DNA of 64,000 nucleotides from Tillus elongatus (GCA_964006375.1 OZ023265.1:157169618-157233617); one strand, 5' to 3'; counted from the first letter of the stretch, positions 48,640-60,930 are shown. The notes: generated by a model from the letters alone, not told the origin. A program made the numbers and translations.

Positions 48640-48815
48640 TGAAGAGTTGTTGATTTCATCGATCTGTTTAAATCCGTGTCCACAGAAGCAAACACATTCT
48701 ATGATACCCATCTTGAAACTTGTATGAATAACTAACAGTCAGTAGTTGATTTTACTGGTGAGATAACAATGTCTTTATAAGACGCTGCAACAACTCAAAA
48801 GCTCTCCTTTAACAA
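48640..48815 (+). repeat. direct repeat S copy 1
   Basis: From GAAGAGTTGTTGATTTCATC to CTTTATAAGACGCTGCAACA and AACTCAAAAGC. Copy 2 at 50024-50196 is about 90% identical by eye. The two flank the RNase H and LINE 3' fragments. Confidence 0.85.
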
Positions 48816-49452
48816 CGACGGGGACCGGCGTTTATTCGGAAGGTAAGTCACAGTATTTCCCACGGGGAACTCATGCAATGGTCTTTGAGGCCGAAATCTA
48901 CGCAATCTTGCATTGCGTGCTAGAGAACAAGAGGAGGGGCTACACCAACAAGCGGATCCTCATAGCCACAAACAGCCAGGCAGCCCTTAAAGTCCTAAGT
49001 AGCCCACAGGTAAATTCCAGGCTGGTTAGTGAATACCGATACGATACGAGCGACCTGGCTGGGCAGAATGAAGTCACCCTCTTCTGGTTGCCGAGTCACT
49101 CGGGGATCAAAGGCAATGATAAAGCTGATAGTATCGCGAAGAGAGGATGAGCGGAACCATTTATGGAACCAGAACCGGTTTTGAGTTTATCGAAAGGCAC
49201 GGCCAGGGGAACCATCGAGTCCAGGGTCATGGACTAGCATAAGGCATACTCGGCAGATTATCTAGGGCTCAGACACTAGTTGAGGATCCCAGTTCAAAGA
49301 GAGCCGTGGAGCTGCTAAATCTTAGCAGAGGACAGCTCAGGAACATAACAGGACTCTTCACGGGACACATGGCTGTCAAGAAACACCTGCATAAAATGGG
49401 GCGGTTCGACGGGGACCTGTAATGCAGACTCTGCGGCGAGGGAGAGGAATCA
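48816..49452 (+). pseudogene. LINE RNase H domain and zinc-knuckle fragment
   Basis: Reads GTGVYSEGKSQYFPRG, AMVFEAEIYAILHCVLE (catalytic Glu), IATNSQAALKVLSS (Asp replaced by Asn in the usual TDSQAAL), WLPSHSGIKGNDKADSIAKR (last catalytic Asp), then a stop at 49148 and, in shifted frames, TGLFTGHMAVKKHLHKMG and CRLCGEGEESAQH (a Cys/His knuckle). This is the C-terminal part of an R1/I-type or similar LINE. It fuses at about 49452 to the 3' end of LINE family J. Confidence 0.75.
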
Positions 49453-49768
49453 GCCCAGCACGGGCACTGCTCAGAGGAGCTTTCCTCCATAGTTCCCCCC
49501 CTGCTGCCGCCAACAGATTTACCAGGGGAACAGAGCGAATGCACCCTTTTACTGTCCAGGTCACCAGACATAGAATTTCTTGTTATGCCCGCACTTTTGT
49601 CCCGAGGACTTCCAAGTTGTGGAATTCTTTGCCGGCACATGCGTTTCCTTCTCCTCCGAGCCTCCAAACCTTCAAGTCCAGAATTAACAAGTTGCCTCTT
49701 TCCTCCCTGTCAACACCTACCGTACGATAGTATTTAGGCTGTAAGCCCTCGTGGTGTGTTGTTGAAAT
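49452..49768 (+). mobile_element. 3' end of LINE family J, fused to an RNase H LINE fragment
   Basis: From GCACGGGCACTGCTCAGAGG through RTSKLWNSLPAHAFPSPP and the stop at 49730 to GTGTGTTGTTGAAATTTAAA. It matches 20189-20503 of the long copy. The upstream LINE is a different family, so this is a chimera. Confidence 0.85.
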
Positions 49769-50023
49769 TTAAAAAAAAGCACATCTTGTGAGAGTATAAA
49801 ACTCTGGACCGCAAAAGACAACTGATCTACGGACCGCCTAGACCAGAAACAGAGCAATATATAATTTCACCCTACTAGTTGCTGCACATACTAGTTCAAG
49901 GCACAGTGTTTTTTTAATGGTTGGAGTAGAAAACATAAAAAGCATGCCCAATAAGCCAAAGGCTGCGGTGCTGTCGAGGCGACAAAAACGCGGATGTGCC
50001 CTAAGGAAAAAAAATTGTCAACG

Positions 50024-50196
50024 AAGAGTTGTTGCTTTCATCGATCCGTTTAAATACGTGCCCATGTACACAAACACATTATATGATACCCATCTTCAAA
50101 TTCGTATGAATAAGTTACAGTCAGTAGTTCATTTTACTGGTGAGATAACAAAGTCTTTATAAGACGCTGCAACAACTCAAAGACTCTCTTGTAACA
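50024..50196 (+). repeat. direct repeat S copy 2
   Basis: Matches 48640-48815. It is followed by unrelated DNA up to the LINE at 50884 (50197-50883: no gene seen; TATGGACCAAG-like phrases recur at 50329, 50360 and 50381). Confidence 0.85.
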
Positions 50197-50883
50197 AGGC
50201 TTTGATAACGTTTAAAATGTCGAAAGCAGTCATAGGCCACGAGGAAGCGCACCAGACCCATATGGGCTGCACCGTTTCCGTTCCTTTTTTATGGTTATTA
50301 TGGAGGAAGACACGTTTTTCTGTTAATTATGGACCAAGGCATGTTCCTGTTAATTAAAACGGACCAAGACCGACGGTAATGGACCATCCTACAACGTGGC
50401 TTAAAGGGCTGACATAACATCTTTATTCCAACCCTCCAAGCAGAGCTCCTACAAAAGTCTTTCAGCGGTCCGGGCAGCCTTGAGTCGTGTCAATATTATT
50501 TTGAGTGGTCTCGCTAGCCCTAAATAGCTCCAGGACTCCGCATATCCACTAGTCTCAAGGATCCCCACAACATAGACATCTGCTTTCATTGTTTACATTC
50601 AACATTTCATTCGTAACTGTTGCAAGATATCATAATAACATATAACACTTTGCTTTATATAAATTCACCTCTTTATCAATAAATGACAACCGAGTCTTAA
50701 TTTTCATTTTTGTGTCTGACACCACATAAATTATAAGGCCTGTACCCACACATTTTTTAGATTTGCTTTAAATATTGACACTCCTCTGACTAGCCACATA
50801 ATTTTCCATTATAGTTCAATTTTAATGAATTCTCTTGTTATTAAATTTTAAATATATGGAATGAAATAAAAATTAAAAAATCA

Positions 50884-53800
50884 AAAATATTTATAAACCT
50901 TATTCGACACATACAGTTGATGAACATTGGGCATACAATATATTGTGTAAAATAACACCATCTTGGGTCCAAAAACCTATTGATTATGAGATAGATCAAG
51001 AGGGACATGAGTTGCTTAAACCTATTCATTTCGGCAAACTCGAAAAATCTCTTAAATATACAGCAAATTCAGCTCCAGGTATCGATAACTTACACTATTT
51101 AATGTTATCGAAATTACCCCATGTAGGGAAAATAGAACTACTTGAGATATTTAATCAAATTTTTGAAACTGAAAAAATTCCAAATACCTGGAAAATATAT
51201 GTGGCCGTGTATTTCTTAAAACCGCAAAAAAACCCACAAACAATAGATTCATACAGAGTGATATGTCTAGCGTCTTGCGTACTGAAGACATATGAAAGAA
51301 TTTTAAAAAACCGTTTAGAATCTTGGCTCGAAGTTAATTACAAACTTGGAAAAACACAGTTTGGTTTCAGAAAAGGTTGTTCAACAGCTGCAAACTTGAC
51401 ACACCTGATCACAGATATATATATTTGTCATTTACAAATTCAAAAGCTGTGGTAGCCTTATTTGTAGATATCTCTGGAGCATATGATCATGTTAACTTTG
51501 AGATACTAAAAAAGAAAATGGAAAACCTAGGTATTCCGAAAAACCTAATCAGAAAAATTTTAAAACTATACGAACATCGACAACTGTTTCTGAAAGTTTA
51601 CGAAAAATTAATTGGCCCAAGAATAACTAACATAGGATTGCCTCAAGGTGGAATTTTAAGCCCATTACTATATCTTATATATACGACCGAAAATGATCTG
51701 GGTGACATTGAAGTTTTACAGTTTGCAGACGATGCCTGTATATACGCTAAGGACTTAAACATTGAAGAAGGTATAACACAGCTTGAAAAAGCAACGGAAA
51801 AATTTGAGGTATGGTGCTATAAAAACGGTCTATCTATGTGTGCAACAAAATCTCAGTTGTGTGTATTCTCCATAAAACGTGCAATAATGCAAGAAAATAT
51901 AAAACTAGGAGCATCAAGCTATCCAGTTATGGCTACAGTGACTTATTTGGGAATTGCGTTGGACCGAAAATTATTGTGGAAAGATCAAATAGACAACACA
52001 ATAAAAAAAACGAAAAAGGGCATTAATATTCTTAGAATGGTAACACATACCAGCTGGGGTGCAGATCCAGGAATATCTCTGATTTTCTACAAAGCCTTTA
52101 TAAGATCGGTTATGGATTACGGTGCCATATTTTACCATCAAGCAGCAGACGTGCATCTCAACAAGTTAGAGGTAATTCAAAACAGATGTATAAGAATCTG
52201 CTTGGGGGCACTAAAAAGTACCCCTATGGATAATCTAAGAGCAGAAAGTGGCGAGATGCCCCTGTGGCATAGAAGACTGATGCTGGCAGAGAGATTCCTC
52301 ATAAAAATATATGAAAAAAAGAGTGACGTTACTACAAAACTTCATAGACTTTACTATCTACGACCTGACAAAACAATTTTGTGTGAAAAAAAAACGGTAC
52401 CTCTGGTGGAATCATATAACAATATCTTGGATTTAATGCAACAGGTTCAACAATATGAAGTCAACCCAAACTTTACCTACAAAAAAGATGTGAAATTTCA
52501 CACGACATATATGAGGGACCTAGCCAATGATCCACAAAATCTTAGACATCACTTATTAAAGTCTGATTCAGAAAATGTAATGCCTAATGCTTACCATATT
52601 TACACTGATGGATCGAAAAACGGAGAATCCACAGGTTACGCAATTTATGACCTTCAAAACGAATTTAACAAAAAAGTTAGAACAAATAGAAATATGAGCA
52701 TAAAAACGGTTGAGATGTTACCTATATGGGAAGCCCTTAAATATATAAAAACTATTAACCACGAAAGTTTTATTATATTATCTGATAGTAGGAGCTGCAT
52801 AGATAAGTTAGAAAATATATATGTTTCAAAAAAATGTGAATATCTTACCTCATTGATGAGTGAAACTTTATACGAGCTTAAAATGAATGGGAAACATATT
52901 ATTTTTTGTTGGATAAAAGGTCACAGTGGAATAAGAGGCAACGAAAAAGTAGATACTTTGGCAAAACAAGCCTTACTAAATTATTGCATCGCAATAGAAT
53001 TCTTATGCCCAGCAAACGATATTTTGAAAGAAATAAAGAATCAGCAATGGGAGAATTGGGTAAAACGATACCAAAATGGCAATAAAGGGCAATATTACAA
53101 AGAACTACAGGTGACACGTCCAAAAAACCTTGGTTTATAGACATGAATTTAGAGAAGAACTCTATAAAAATAATTTGCAGGCTACGATTTGACCATGCCT
53201 TAATTTCCGCGTATTTATTTAAGATAAGTATGAGAGAAAATCCTTTTTGTGAATGTGGCGAGTTAGGGGACGCCGAGCACTTATTGTTGGGTTGTGTAAT
53301 AAATGAAAGTGTTATTAATAAATATTTAAATATGTTATATAATATAAAAGGGCTTGTGCCTCCCTTCAACTTGAAGCATATTTTACAAATAAAAAATAAA
53401 ACAGTATACCAACTTCTTGTGACAATGCTCTAAGAATTGAAGATTAAGGTGTAAGAATATTTGCACTGTTATTAATATAAGATAGATATAGTGTGAGTAC
53501 ATTGTAAATAGTAACATTAGATGGAAACCTAAATGTCTTTCCAAATGTGATCCTGACCTATCCGTGGTTCTCTTGTTCGTGTAAAAGTGGCCATGACAAA
53601 CCCCATGGTCCAATGTGTCCCTGTTTTTCCCAAATAATGAATTGGTAAAAAAACTTAAAAAACAATACAAAAAACAAACAAAAACAACAACAAAAAAAAA
53701 ACAAAAACAACAACAAAAAACAACAAAAAAAAACAGAAAACAGAGAAAACAAAAACAACTAATAACAAAAATTAAGGTAGAATAAGGTATAGAACTATCT

Positions 53801-53984
53801 TGAAGAATGTAAGGTAAGATTTTGGCAAAAACAAAAACTAAGCATAATGAAAACTGATTTCTGACTTGGAGTACCAGGTAAAAAATAATGAGAATGGTAA
53901 TGATAAATATAAAAATATGGTAAGTTGAGCGAATGGCAGTTTGTCGCAGCCAAACCCCTAGAATTAAAAAAAAATTAAATAAAA
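50884..53984 (+). mobile_element. RNase H-bearing LINE (I-like), 5'-truncated
   Basis: Reverse transcriptase, RNase H and Cys-rich C-terminus, then a 3' UTR with an A/C-rich stretch (53648-53760) and an end reading GCGAATGGCAGTTTGTCGCA GCC then AGAATTAAAAAAAA. The endonuclease is missing. The 3' tail resembles the tail of the SINE at 3439-3624. Confidence 0.8.
50943..53433 (+). pseudogene. LINE reverse transcriptase-RNase H polyprotein with two frameshifts
   Basis: 50943-51418: NSAPGIDNLHYLMLSKLPHV, FGFRKGCSTAANLTHLITDI. After a frameshift in ATATATATAT at 51418-51428: VVALFVDISGAYDHVNFEIL (motif A), GLPQGGILSPLLYLIY (motif B), LQFADDACIYAKD (motif C, FADD intact), VTYLGIALDRKLLWKDQI, and an RNase H domain with YHIYTDGSKNG, KTVEMLPIWEALKY, IILSDSRSCI and KGHSGIRGNEKVDTLAKQ (all four acidic residues present). 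After a second frameshift in CCAAAAAACC (about 53123): RLRFDHALISAYLF and CECGELGDAEHLLLGC (Cys/His knuckle), stop at 53433. Only two small indels prevent a continuous frame, so this is a fairly young copy. Confidence 0.85.
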
Positions 53985-54905
53985 TAACAATTTAATATAA
54001 GGTTATAAAGGGATTTAACCTTCTATATTTGGCTGGATCAGAAGAATGCTATATAACAAGATCATCACCACCTCTCTGAAGGGGAAAGTGGTCAGCTGCA
54101 CAGCTGCGACCATGTCCGCAGGTAGGAGGAATATCTATCTATCTATCCTATGATAGATAGGATTATTTGCAGACCATTAATATCTGTTATGTAAGTTTTT
54201 TTCAAATAAAGGTAGCCCCATCTGTCCATTATATTAGATACAAAAAAATATGAGTTTTCTCATTTCAAGCATCCAGTTGCAGAAATCTAACAGTCTGTCA
54301 TAATCAGGTAACCTGGTGCCTGATGAAATTCAACACGAGGTAATTTTTCTTCTTTTAGAATTCTTTGAACAACAACTCATCGAGAAACTACCAGATATCT
54401 TTATATATCCCTAAAACTGCGTTTAGGGTAAGTGCTAATGTAAGCAAGCACATTATTACTATTGTCTTCATTTCGAGTTCTGCGAATCCTGTTTGGAGCT
54501 TGTATTTATAACACTTGTCCAGTCGCTCGCAAACGTCTTGCTAAACGCAAAATCCTTCTGTAAAATATGTGGTCTCTGGGGATATCGTACAGCATACTCC
54601 CGCGATAAATAACTGCATTTTCAAAATTACAAAATACACGGCCAGCATGTCGTATGCTTCAGCAACAGAATAAGACACAATTTATAAATTGTGTAAGCTG
54701 TTTTTAACAGCAAAAGCACGATATTGCAGTTTAAAATAACGAATGACTTACTAAAGGCAAGAACTAATGATAGGTAATTGTGAATTTCATTATTTCGGTT
54801 TTCAAGGCTTCCAACGTCTCATGTTAGCATAGCGCTGAGTATTAAAGTGACGACGCCTATTGACCCTTTTACAGTTTTTAACCAGGCATCCGGCCTGGTT
54901 GTTTT
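53985..54905. other. no gene recognised; small tetranucleotide hairpin
   Basis: Contains (ATCT)n followed by its inverse at 54132-54160 (ATCTATCTATCTATCC / GATAGATAGG), and a short inverted pair AACCAGGC...GCCTGGTT at 54878-54899. Otherwise nothing. Confidence 0.4.
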
Positions 54906-55039
54906 TAGGGAATTTTCATTAAGAACAAATCGCTAATAGAGAGGTCACGATGAAAAGCTTTTGAAAAAATTTCTTTAGATGAGCGCGAATTTGGGTCTTA
55001 GCACCCAAAACCAAGGTCCGTTAAAAATGTGTATATGTA

Positions 55040-55126
<87 letters not shown>
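54906..55126 (+). repeat. diverged composite (TA)n-family left end
   Basis: GAATTTTCATTAAG, CGCTAATAGAGAGGTCACGA, TTTAGATGAGCGCGAATTTG and a (TA)n array follow the order of the family's left end, but the CCGGGGTCAG block is replaced. Confidence 0.55.
55048..55126. repeat. (TA)n microsatellite, 79 bp
   Basis: AT array preceded by TGTATATGTATATATGTG. Confidence 0.97.
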
Positions 55127-55129
<3 letters not shown>

Positions 55130-55309
55130 GATGAACTACGGCTAAGCAGATGCCTGATGGATATTACCAATCTGTCCTTGGGACGTGACCTTAAATATTC
55201 TAACTTATATGTTCTCGGGCGCCATCTTCATTCCCTATAAATAGGACGAGGTTAAATCCCCGTGAGGACTTCTGCTTATGCCCTCGTAGAACACCACAAA
55301 TTACTGTTT

Positions 55310-56420
55310 CATAACAGCCTTGTCCTAGGGTAGCCGAGTGGAGAAAAACTATAGCCAGGGGTCAAAAGTTTTTGCGCAGTTCCCACACCACCAAATTCCA
55401 CTAACTGCCGATCTCATGCTTTTTTGACTGGACCAAATACGCATTTACCCAAAGGCTGTATCATATCCGTAAGGTGACTAAGGAATTTGATTATCTGTAT
55501 GTTGGCCTCTATTGCAGATTGCATTATGCGCAAATTAATACGACCAGCGTGCCCGTCATACAGAAGAAGAGCTGTAGCATTTTGCATGTCCATATCAACA
55601 CGTTTTTTTTTATCAATGTGACTTAAAAAGGATAATTTAAACCAGTGGAAAAATTGGGGCTCCTCCATCCATCCATTCCGGGATGCGGCATATACGGTAC
55701 CCGGAAATGCAACTGGTGATGTCCAACGCGCTTGAACAAAAGCGCCTTTAAACACAATCATCGAAGGTAGTACTGTGCCATCTGCAGAAACATAGGCTAA
55801 TACTGTAGTGTTTTCTCGACCTGAACCACCACTAATTCGGTTCAAAGCCTTTCCCTTGGTCCCAATAGCGCGAATTCTGGAAGGGTCTGAACTGAACCCA
55901 GTTTTATCAGAATTATAGATAAAACAAGGCAGAATGTCATTAATAGTGACTACATCTTCTAATTTATCGTAGACGTCGTATACACCATCAGGGTTCCAAG
56001 CAGTTTTTTTATACTTCTGAAGATGTTCGGGTTTTTTTTAGAATTAAATCCGACATACTAATCGTGTTCAGGTTTTCCATCCTTAAACCTTGTTTCTATT
56101 CCATTTTTTAATTACAAAACCGTGCACAACTGCAGCAGTTCTTCTTTAGAACATTGGTAACCTATTTTTTACCGCTCATCCAGACATTTTGGATTCTCTG
56201 CTTCCACAAGAGGTGGTAACTCACACTTTCTTTCACTTCCTAGTTCTTCGGGAACCTGACGCCCTTTTATTCTATTAAAAATGTTGCTAACTGGAACGCC
56301 ATAGAAAGCAAATGTTTGCCTCTAGGTCAGGTTGTTTGTTGCGGCGTCACCAACAGCGTTTTGCAGGTTCTCCGCTGTGTATTTTCGCTCTGGCTTCTTG
56401 CGGAAAAAATTTCGTGGAAT
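55310..56420 (-). pseudogene. pogo/Tigger-type transposase, broken
   Basis: Minus strand. N-terminus IPRNFFRKKPERKYTAENLQ then NAVGDAA (pipsqueak-type helix-turn-helix; the start ATG appears as ATT), FAFYGVPVSNIFNRIKGRQV, KPEHLQK, GVYDVYDKLEDVV, CFIYNSDKTGFSSDPSRIRA (first catalytic Asp), GSGRENTTVLAYVSADGTVL, NGWMEEPQFFHWFKLSFLSH, ALLLYDGHAGRINLRIM (second Asp) and MIQPLGKCVFGPVKKA (third catalytic Asp changed to Gly: families have QPLD). A TGA follows KKA at 55414 where Trp is usual, and the frame continues as DRQLVEFGG. Length and domain order suit a pogo/Tigger DDE transposase. Inactive. Confidence 0.82.
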
Positions 56421-57149
56421 CTAAACAATAAAAGAAACTGTATCAATTGTTATTTCAAACTTAAGGTAAAAGGGGACGCGTTTCCAATTACCCCTATTTT
56501 ATGTTTTCATTTACCCGACGTTACGTTTTTCTTGGGGTAAATGGAAGCAGCAAATTATTCCATTGTGGTTATCTGACCGATGTATTCTAACCTGTACAGT
56601 GTAACGACAACATTTACTTACCATGTAATTATTTTAGTTTGTTGTTCTAACATTAGCGGTCCAAAATACGAAATTTACTGCAGCACCTACCTGAAAGCAT
56701 CGTAATACTACTTCGATCCGTAAAATTATATACTACTTACCGTCGCAACAACTGTGCAGCAGCGCTATGAAATTTGTGTAATGCGGCACCAGCGACCGCC
56801 GAGGGAACTCACTTACACATGCAAATACAAGACGCGCGCTATTTAAATAAATGCCGTGGATGTTTCCATTTACCCCTAGTTTCCTTTTATCCTGGTTGAC
56901 CCTATACCTTCAAAAGTAAAAACTGGTAACTTTCTCGGCTAGGTGGGGTAAATGTCACCAAGACACGTTACACGAAAACTGTGCCACATATAAGTAGGAC
57001 TTCACTCAAACGACTGTTGAAATTACATGGCAACACAGTTGCAAGAAGGTATCAGAGCGCACGTTCCGAAAAACACAGACACTGCGCAGCCGCAACGAGT
57101 TAAAAACAAGCGGGGTTATATTTACCCCACCCGACCGACGCCGGGTTAA
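56421..57149. other. flank of the pogo relic; repeated TTACCCC/GGGGTAAA motifs
   Basis: AATTACCCCTATTTTATG, TTTACCCGACGTTACG, GGGGTAAATGGAAGC, TTTACCCCTAGTTTCC, GGGGTAAATGTCACC and ATTTACCCCACCC recur between 56484 and 57135, ending in GACGCCGGGTTAA at 57149. These may be subterminal sites of the pogo element or of a piggyBac-like end (CCCGG next to TTAA). No matching left end was found. Confidence 0.4.
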
Positions 57150-60100
57150 GTTTTTTTTTTTTTTTCAACAACACACCACGAGGGCTTACAGCCTAAATAC
57201 TATCGTACCGTGGGTGTTGACAGGGAGGAAAAAGGCAACTTGTTAATTCTGGACTTGAAGGTTTGGAGGCTCGGAGGAGAAGGAAACACATGTGCCGGCA
57301 AGGAATTCCACAACTTGGAAGTCCTCGGGACAAAAGAGCGGGCATAACAAGAAGTTCTATGTCTGGTGATCTGGACAGTAAAAGGGTGCATTCGCTCTGT
57401 TCCCCTGGTAGATCTGTTGGGGGCAGCAGGTGGGGGAACTATGGAGGAAAGCTCCTCTGAGCAGTGCCCGTGCAGATATCTATAAAATACAGAGAGGTCA
57501 CCAACGGCACGTCGGTGGGCAAGGGATGGCAGCCTTTCGGTGAGGGTATGGTCACCAATGAGACGTATAGCTCTCTTTTGAATGGAGTCCAGGATAGCGA
57601 GTGTAGAAGCGGCAGCTGCACCCCAGATGTGAGAGCAGTATTCGAGGTTTGGCCTTATTTGTGAAGTATATAAGGTATAGAGATTAGCTGGTGAAAAGTA
57701 TTTGCGAGCCCGGAAGAGGAAACCTAATTTCTTAGCAGCCGCTTCTGCAATTGATGTGACATGTTGGTGCCAATTAAGATTTCGATCCACAGAAATGCCA
57801 ACATGAGAAAAGGACTTATTACTTTGAATAACTTGGTTGGTCATTGTGATCGGTCTAGGGCTGGTGTATCTCTTATGAGCAAGAAAGCAAGACTGAGATG
57901 TGGTGGGGTTGAATTGTACAAGATTTCTTCTTCCCCAGTCTAATATTTTTTGGAGATCCACGGAGACAGAACTCTCCATGAGTCTGCGATTCTCATCTAA
58001 TTGGGCTAAAGAGACAGGCTTAGAATATTGTATAATTAAGTGGAGGGTGCTGTCGTCCGCGTAACTGTGAATTGGGTTGGATGTGCTAGAGAGGAGGTCA
58101 TTGATGTGGAGAAGAAAGAAAGTAGGGGCTAAAGCTGAAACTTAAGGAACTCCTGCATTAATTGGATACAGTTTAGAGGAATGGCCATCCACAACAACAG
58201 AAATTCTCCTGTTGGAGAAAAAATTTGCTGTCCAGATACAAAGTTTTGGTGGTAGGCCATTGGCCGAGAGTTTATTAAGCAGCGCTGCGTGCCAGACCTG
58301 GTCGAATGCTTTGGATATGTCTAGAGCGACAATCTGGGATTCACCGTGTAGTTCCATAGACTTGTTCCAAGAACAGGTGACAAAAGAAAGGAGGTCGGCA
58401 GTCGATCTGCGCTGTCGTGGATTAGACTGTGTTTTTCCAGAAAATTTAGTAATTCGGTGTTTATATACTTTTCCATCACTTTAGAGATCACTGAAAGGAG
58501 AGGAATATGCCTGTAGTTGCTAGGAAGCGCTTTGGATCCTTTCTTGGGGATGGGTTGTACTCGAGCAGTTTTCTAGTTACTAGGGAATATGCCTTTATTG
58601 TAAGATATCTGAAATAGACGAGTCAGGACAGGAGCAAGTTCTGGTGCGCATTTTTTGAGAACAATTGCTGGGATCTCGTCAAGGCCAGAGGCTTTCCTGG
58701 TATTAAGAGAAGAGAGCATCTTTCGTACCTTTTTAGTTTTGAAAATGATATGCGTCATTTAATGCGCGACATTGGGGACTGTTCGTGGTTGAACATTTTA
58801 AAGTAGGTTGATAGTAGAAATGCTGGCGAACAACGAAGCAAAAAGTTCGGCCTTGCCCAGGGCGGTAGAAACAATTTCATCACCTGAGACAAGAGGTGGG
58901 AACGTGCTTTTGCAGAAATTATTCCCAATAAATTTAGCAAGAGTCCAGAAGGGTTCTCCGCCGTTGGAACTTCATAGGACTTTGTTTTTAATGTGGTTAT
59001 TAAACGAGTTTTTTGCCTCAGAAAGAATGCGGACAAAGCGGTTTCTTGCGTCGTTAAATGCTTGACGGTTTTCTTCACTGGGATTGTGTAGAAGCGTTTT
59101 GTGAGCTTTGACCTTTTCAAGTCTGGCCTTGTCACAGGATTTAGCGAACCAGGGCTTTTAGTGGCTAAAGAGGTTTTCTGTGTACGTGGAATAAATAACT
59201 CCATGCCAGCTTGGATAATTTCGGTGACGTTTTGTGAGATATCAGAGGGGTCAGGATGAGAGAAGCAGACAGACGCCCATGGAAATGAGGAAAAGTAATC
59301 CCGCATTTCGTCCCAGTTTGCGGAGTTGTGGTATCAAACGATACGTGGGTGTGATGACTGTGTGACCTCGGGTTGCATTGCGCAGGAAGCAGTGACCATG
59401 TCGTGGTCTGAGCGGCCAAGGGGGGCGGTGACTGATATTTTATAGCATTCAGGTTTTGTAGTAAGAGGGTGATCCAAGGGATTTGAGCTGTGTGTTGGGA
59501 TACGAGGAAAGTAAGTAGATTGCTGAACCATATTGGCTAAAGAATTGCTGACTGCAAAGGCCTCTGCTGCTTTCCCTTGTGGATCGGTTTTTGAAGATCC
59601 TAGCCATTCCTTATTATGGACATTGAAGTCATCAAGAATAATGACCTCTGAGGAAGGATATTCAGAAATCAGATAGTCGGTTTTTTTAGAAAGGTAGGCA
59701 AAGAGCTGTACAAAGTTGTTGTCAGAAGGTGACCGGTAAATGCAACAGATAAATTTAGTTGCAGCCCTGAGAGAGAGTTTTATCTATAGTATGTCTTTTC
59801 TTCCAGCTTCTAAATTGGGGAGTCTGGTGCAGGGTAGATTGCTACGGACGTACGCGCACAATCCTCCATGCAATCTAAAGGAAGTAATGAGCTCATACCC
59901 CGGGAAATTAAGGTGATTAGTGGTTGTTTTGGCACTGATTTGGGTTTCGGTGAGGAAGATGAGTTGGGGTCTGTTAGCTTGGAAGAAATGGTGGACGGAG
60001 TTCAGGTTAGAATTTAGGCCACATATATTTAAAAAGGATATGTTAAATCTTGATGTTGGCGCCCCCTGTACACCCCTCTCCCGGAGATCCGAATGGAGGG

Positions 60101-60290
60101 GTATTTTGCCTCCGGAATCTTTTGTACAAGGAGGAGCCATCATCATTTTTGCTTATAAGGGAAACCGACTCATACACCAGAAGCGGAAACATCCGTTGAG
60201 ACTTCACCGGCCCCTTGATGTATGGGGTGGTACCTCCTCGGGCGTGGAAAAATCCTTTACTATTACGTAAAGGAAAATTCCACCACCACC
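57150..60290 (-). mobile_element. long family-J LINE copy, minus strand
   Basis: The poly(T) at 57150-57164 is the LINE tail. The copy runs back to the 5' UTR (GCAGGTGGTGGTGGAATTTT on the minus strand near 60290), equivalent to 17440 of the long + copy, so only the first about 180 bp are missing. Confidence 0.87.
57200..60146 (-). pseudogene. LINE endonuclease-reverse transcriptase, broken (family J, minus copy)
   Basis: Minus strand: ICGLNSNLNSVHHFFQANRP and LIFLTETQ (endonuclease, 59784-60146), a GDFNVHNKEW-type region with frameshifts, GRSDHDMVTAS, then RKASGLDEIPAIVLKKCAPE, VALDISKAFDQVWHAALLNK (motif A), INAGVP followed by a stop in motif B, a motif C region with YADDS, and 259 open codons (57200-57979) covering the thumb and C-terminus, ending RTSKLWNSLPAHVFPSPP. 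At 57979 the C-terminus retains the segment RLPSLAHRRAVGDLSVFYRY that is partly deleted in the + copy. Confidence 0.85.
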
Positions 60291-60930
60291 TGCTAACATT
60301 ATTATGGAAATATGGAAATATTCTTCCAAACCTTCATTAGTTTTAGATCGATTGATACCTGATGTTGCGAAAAATTGTTGCACTTTGCTTTCAAATAAAA
60401 AAATATTTTTTAAGTACTTTTGGTCATAACTTCAGTTCGAAAAATGATATTGATCTTTGGTTTGCCCCACTTTTTAAATAATTTTACAAGTAATAAGACT
60501 AGTAAAATTAAAAATTAGCCGTGCATTTAACTTTTCATGGCAAATTGAGTAAACTGCTAAATCGACAAAAAACACCATCTGACGGTTCAGGCTCAAACAA
60601 AAACGTAAATATTATTACACACTGTAATTTAATTTTTAAATGGCTTTAAAACAAGATCAAGTGCAATAAAATCAAAAAAAGTCTTCAGGAGTTATCGACC
60701 TATTGCTGCAATACGAGTCCACCCCCTCCCCCTTTTTTAAGAGATAGGCCAAATAGTCAAATAATCAATTTTTAGAGTTTAAAAAGGAGATTCTTAAACT
60801 ATTCTACGTAACTTACCTACATTATTGATTTTTAAAGAAAATATGATTTCTCTGTTTTGAATTCAAAATGCGCCACCAAGTGGTGAAATTTGAATTGCAA
60901 AATAAGTTAGGTATACTTCTAGGGGTCACT
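60291..60930. other. no gene or repeat recognised
   Basis: AT-rich DNA between the LINE and the composite repeat. No frame above 60 codons of interest and no inverted repeats seen. Confidence 0.4.

Noticed and set aside
53558..53758. 66-codon minus-strand frame rich in Phe and Leu
   Set aside because: Translation of the A/C-rich 3' region of the LINE.
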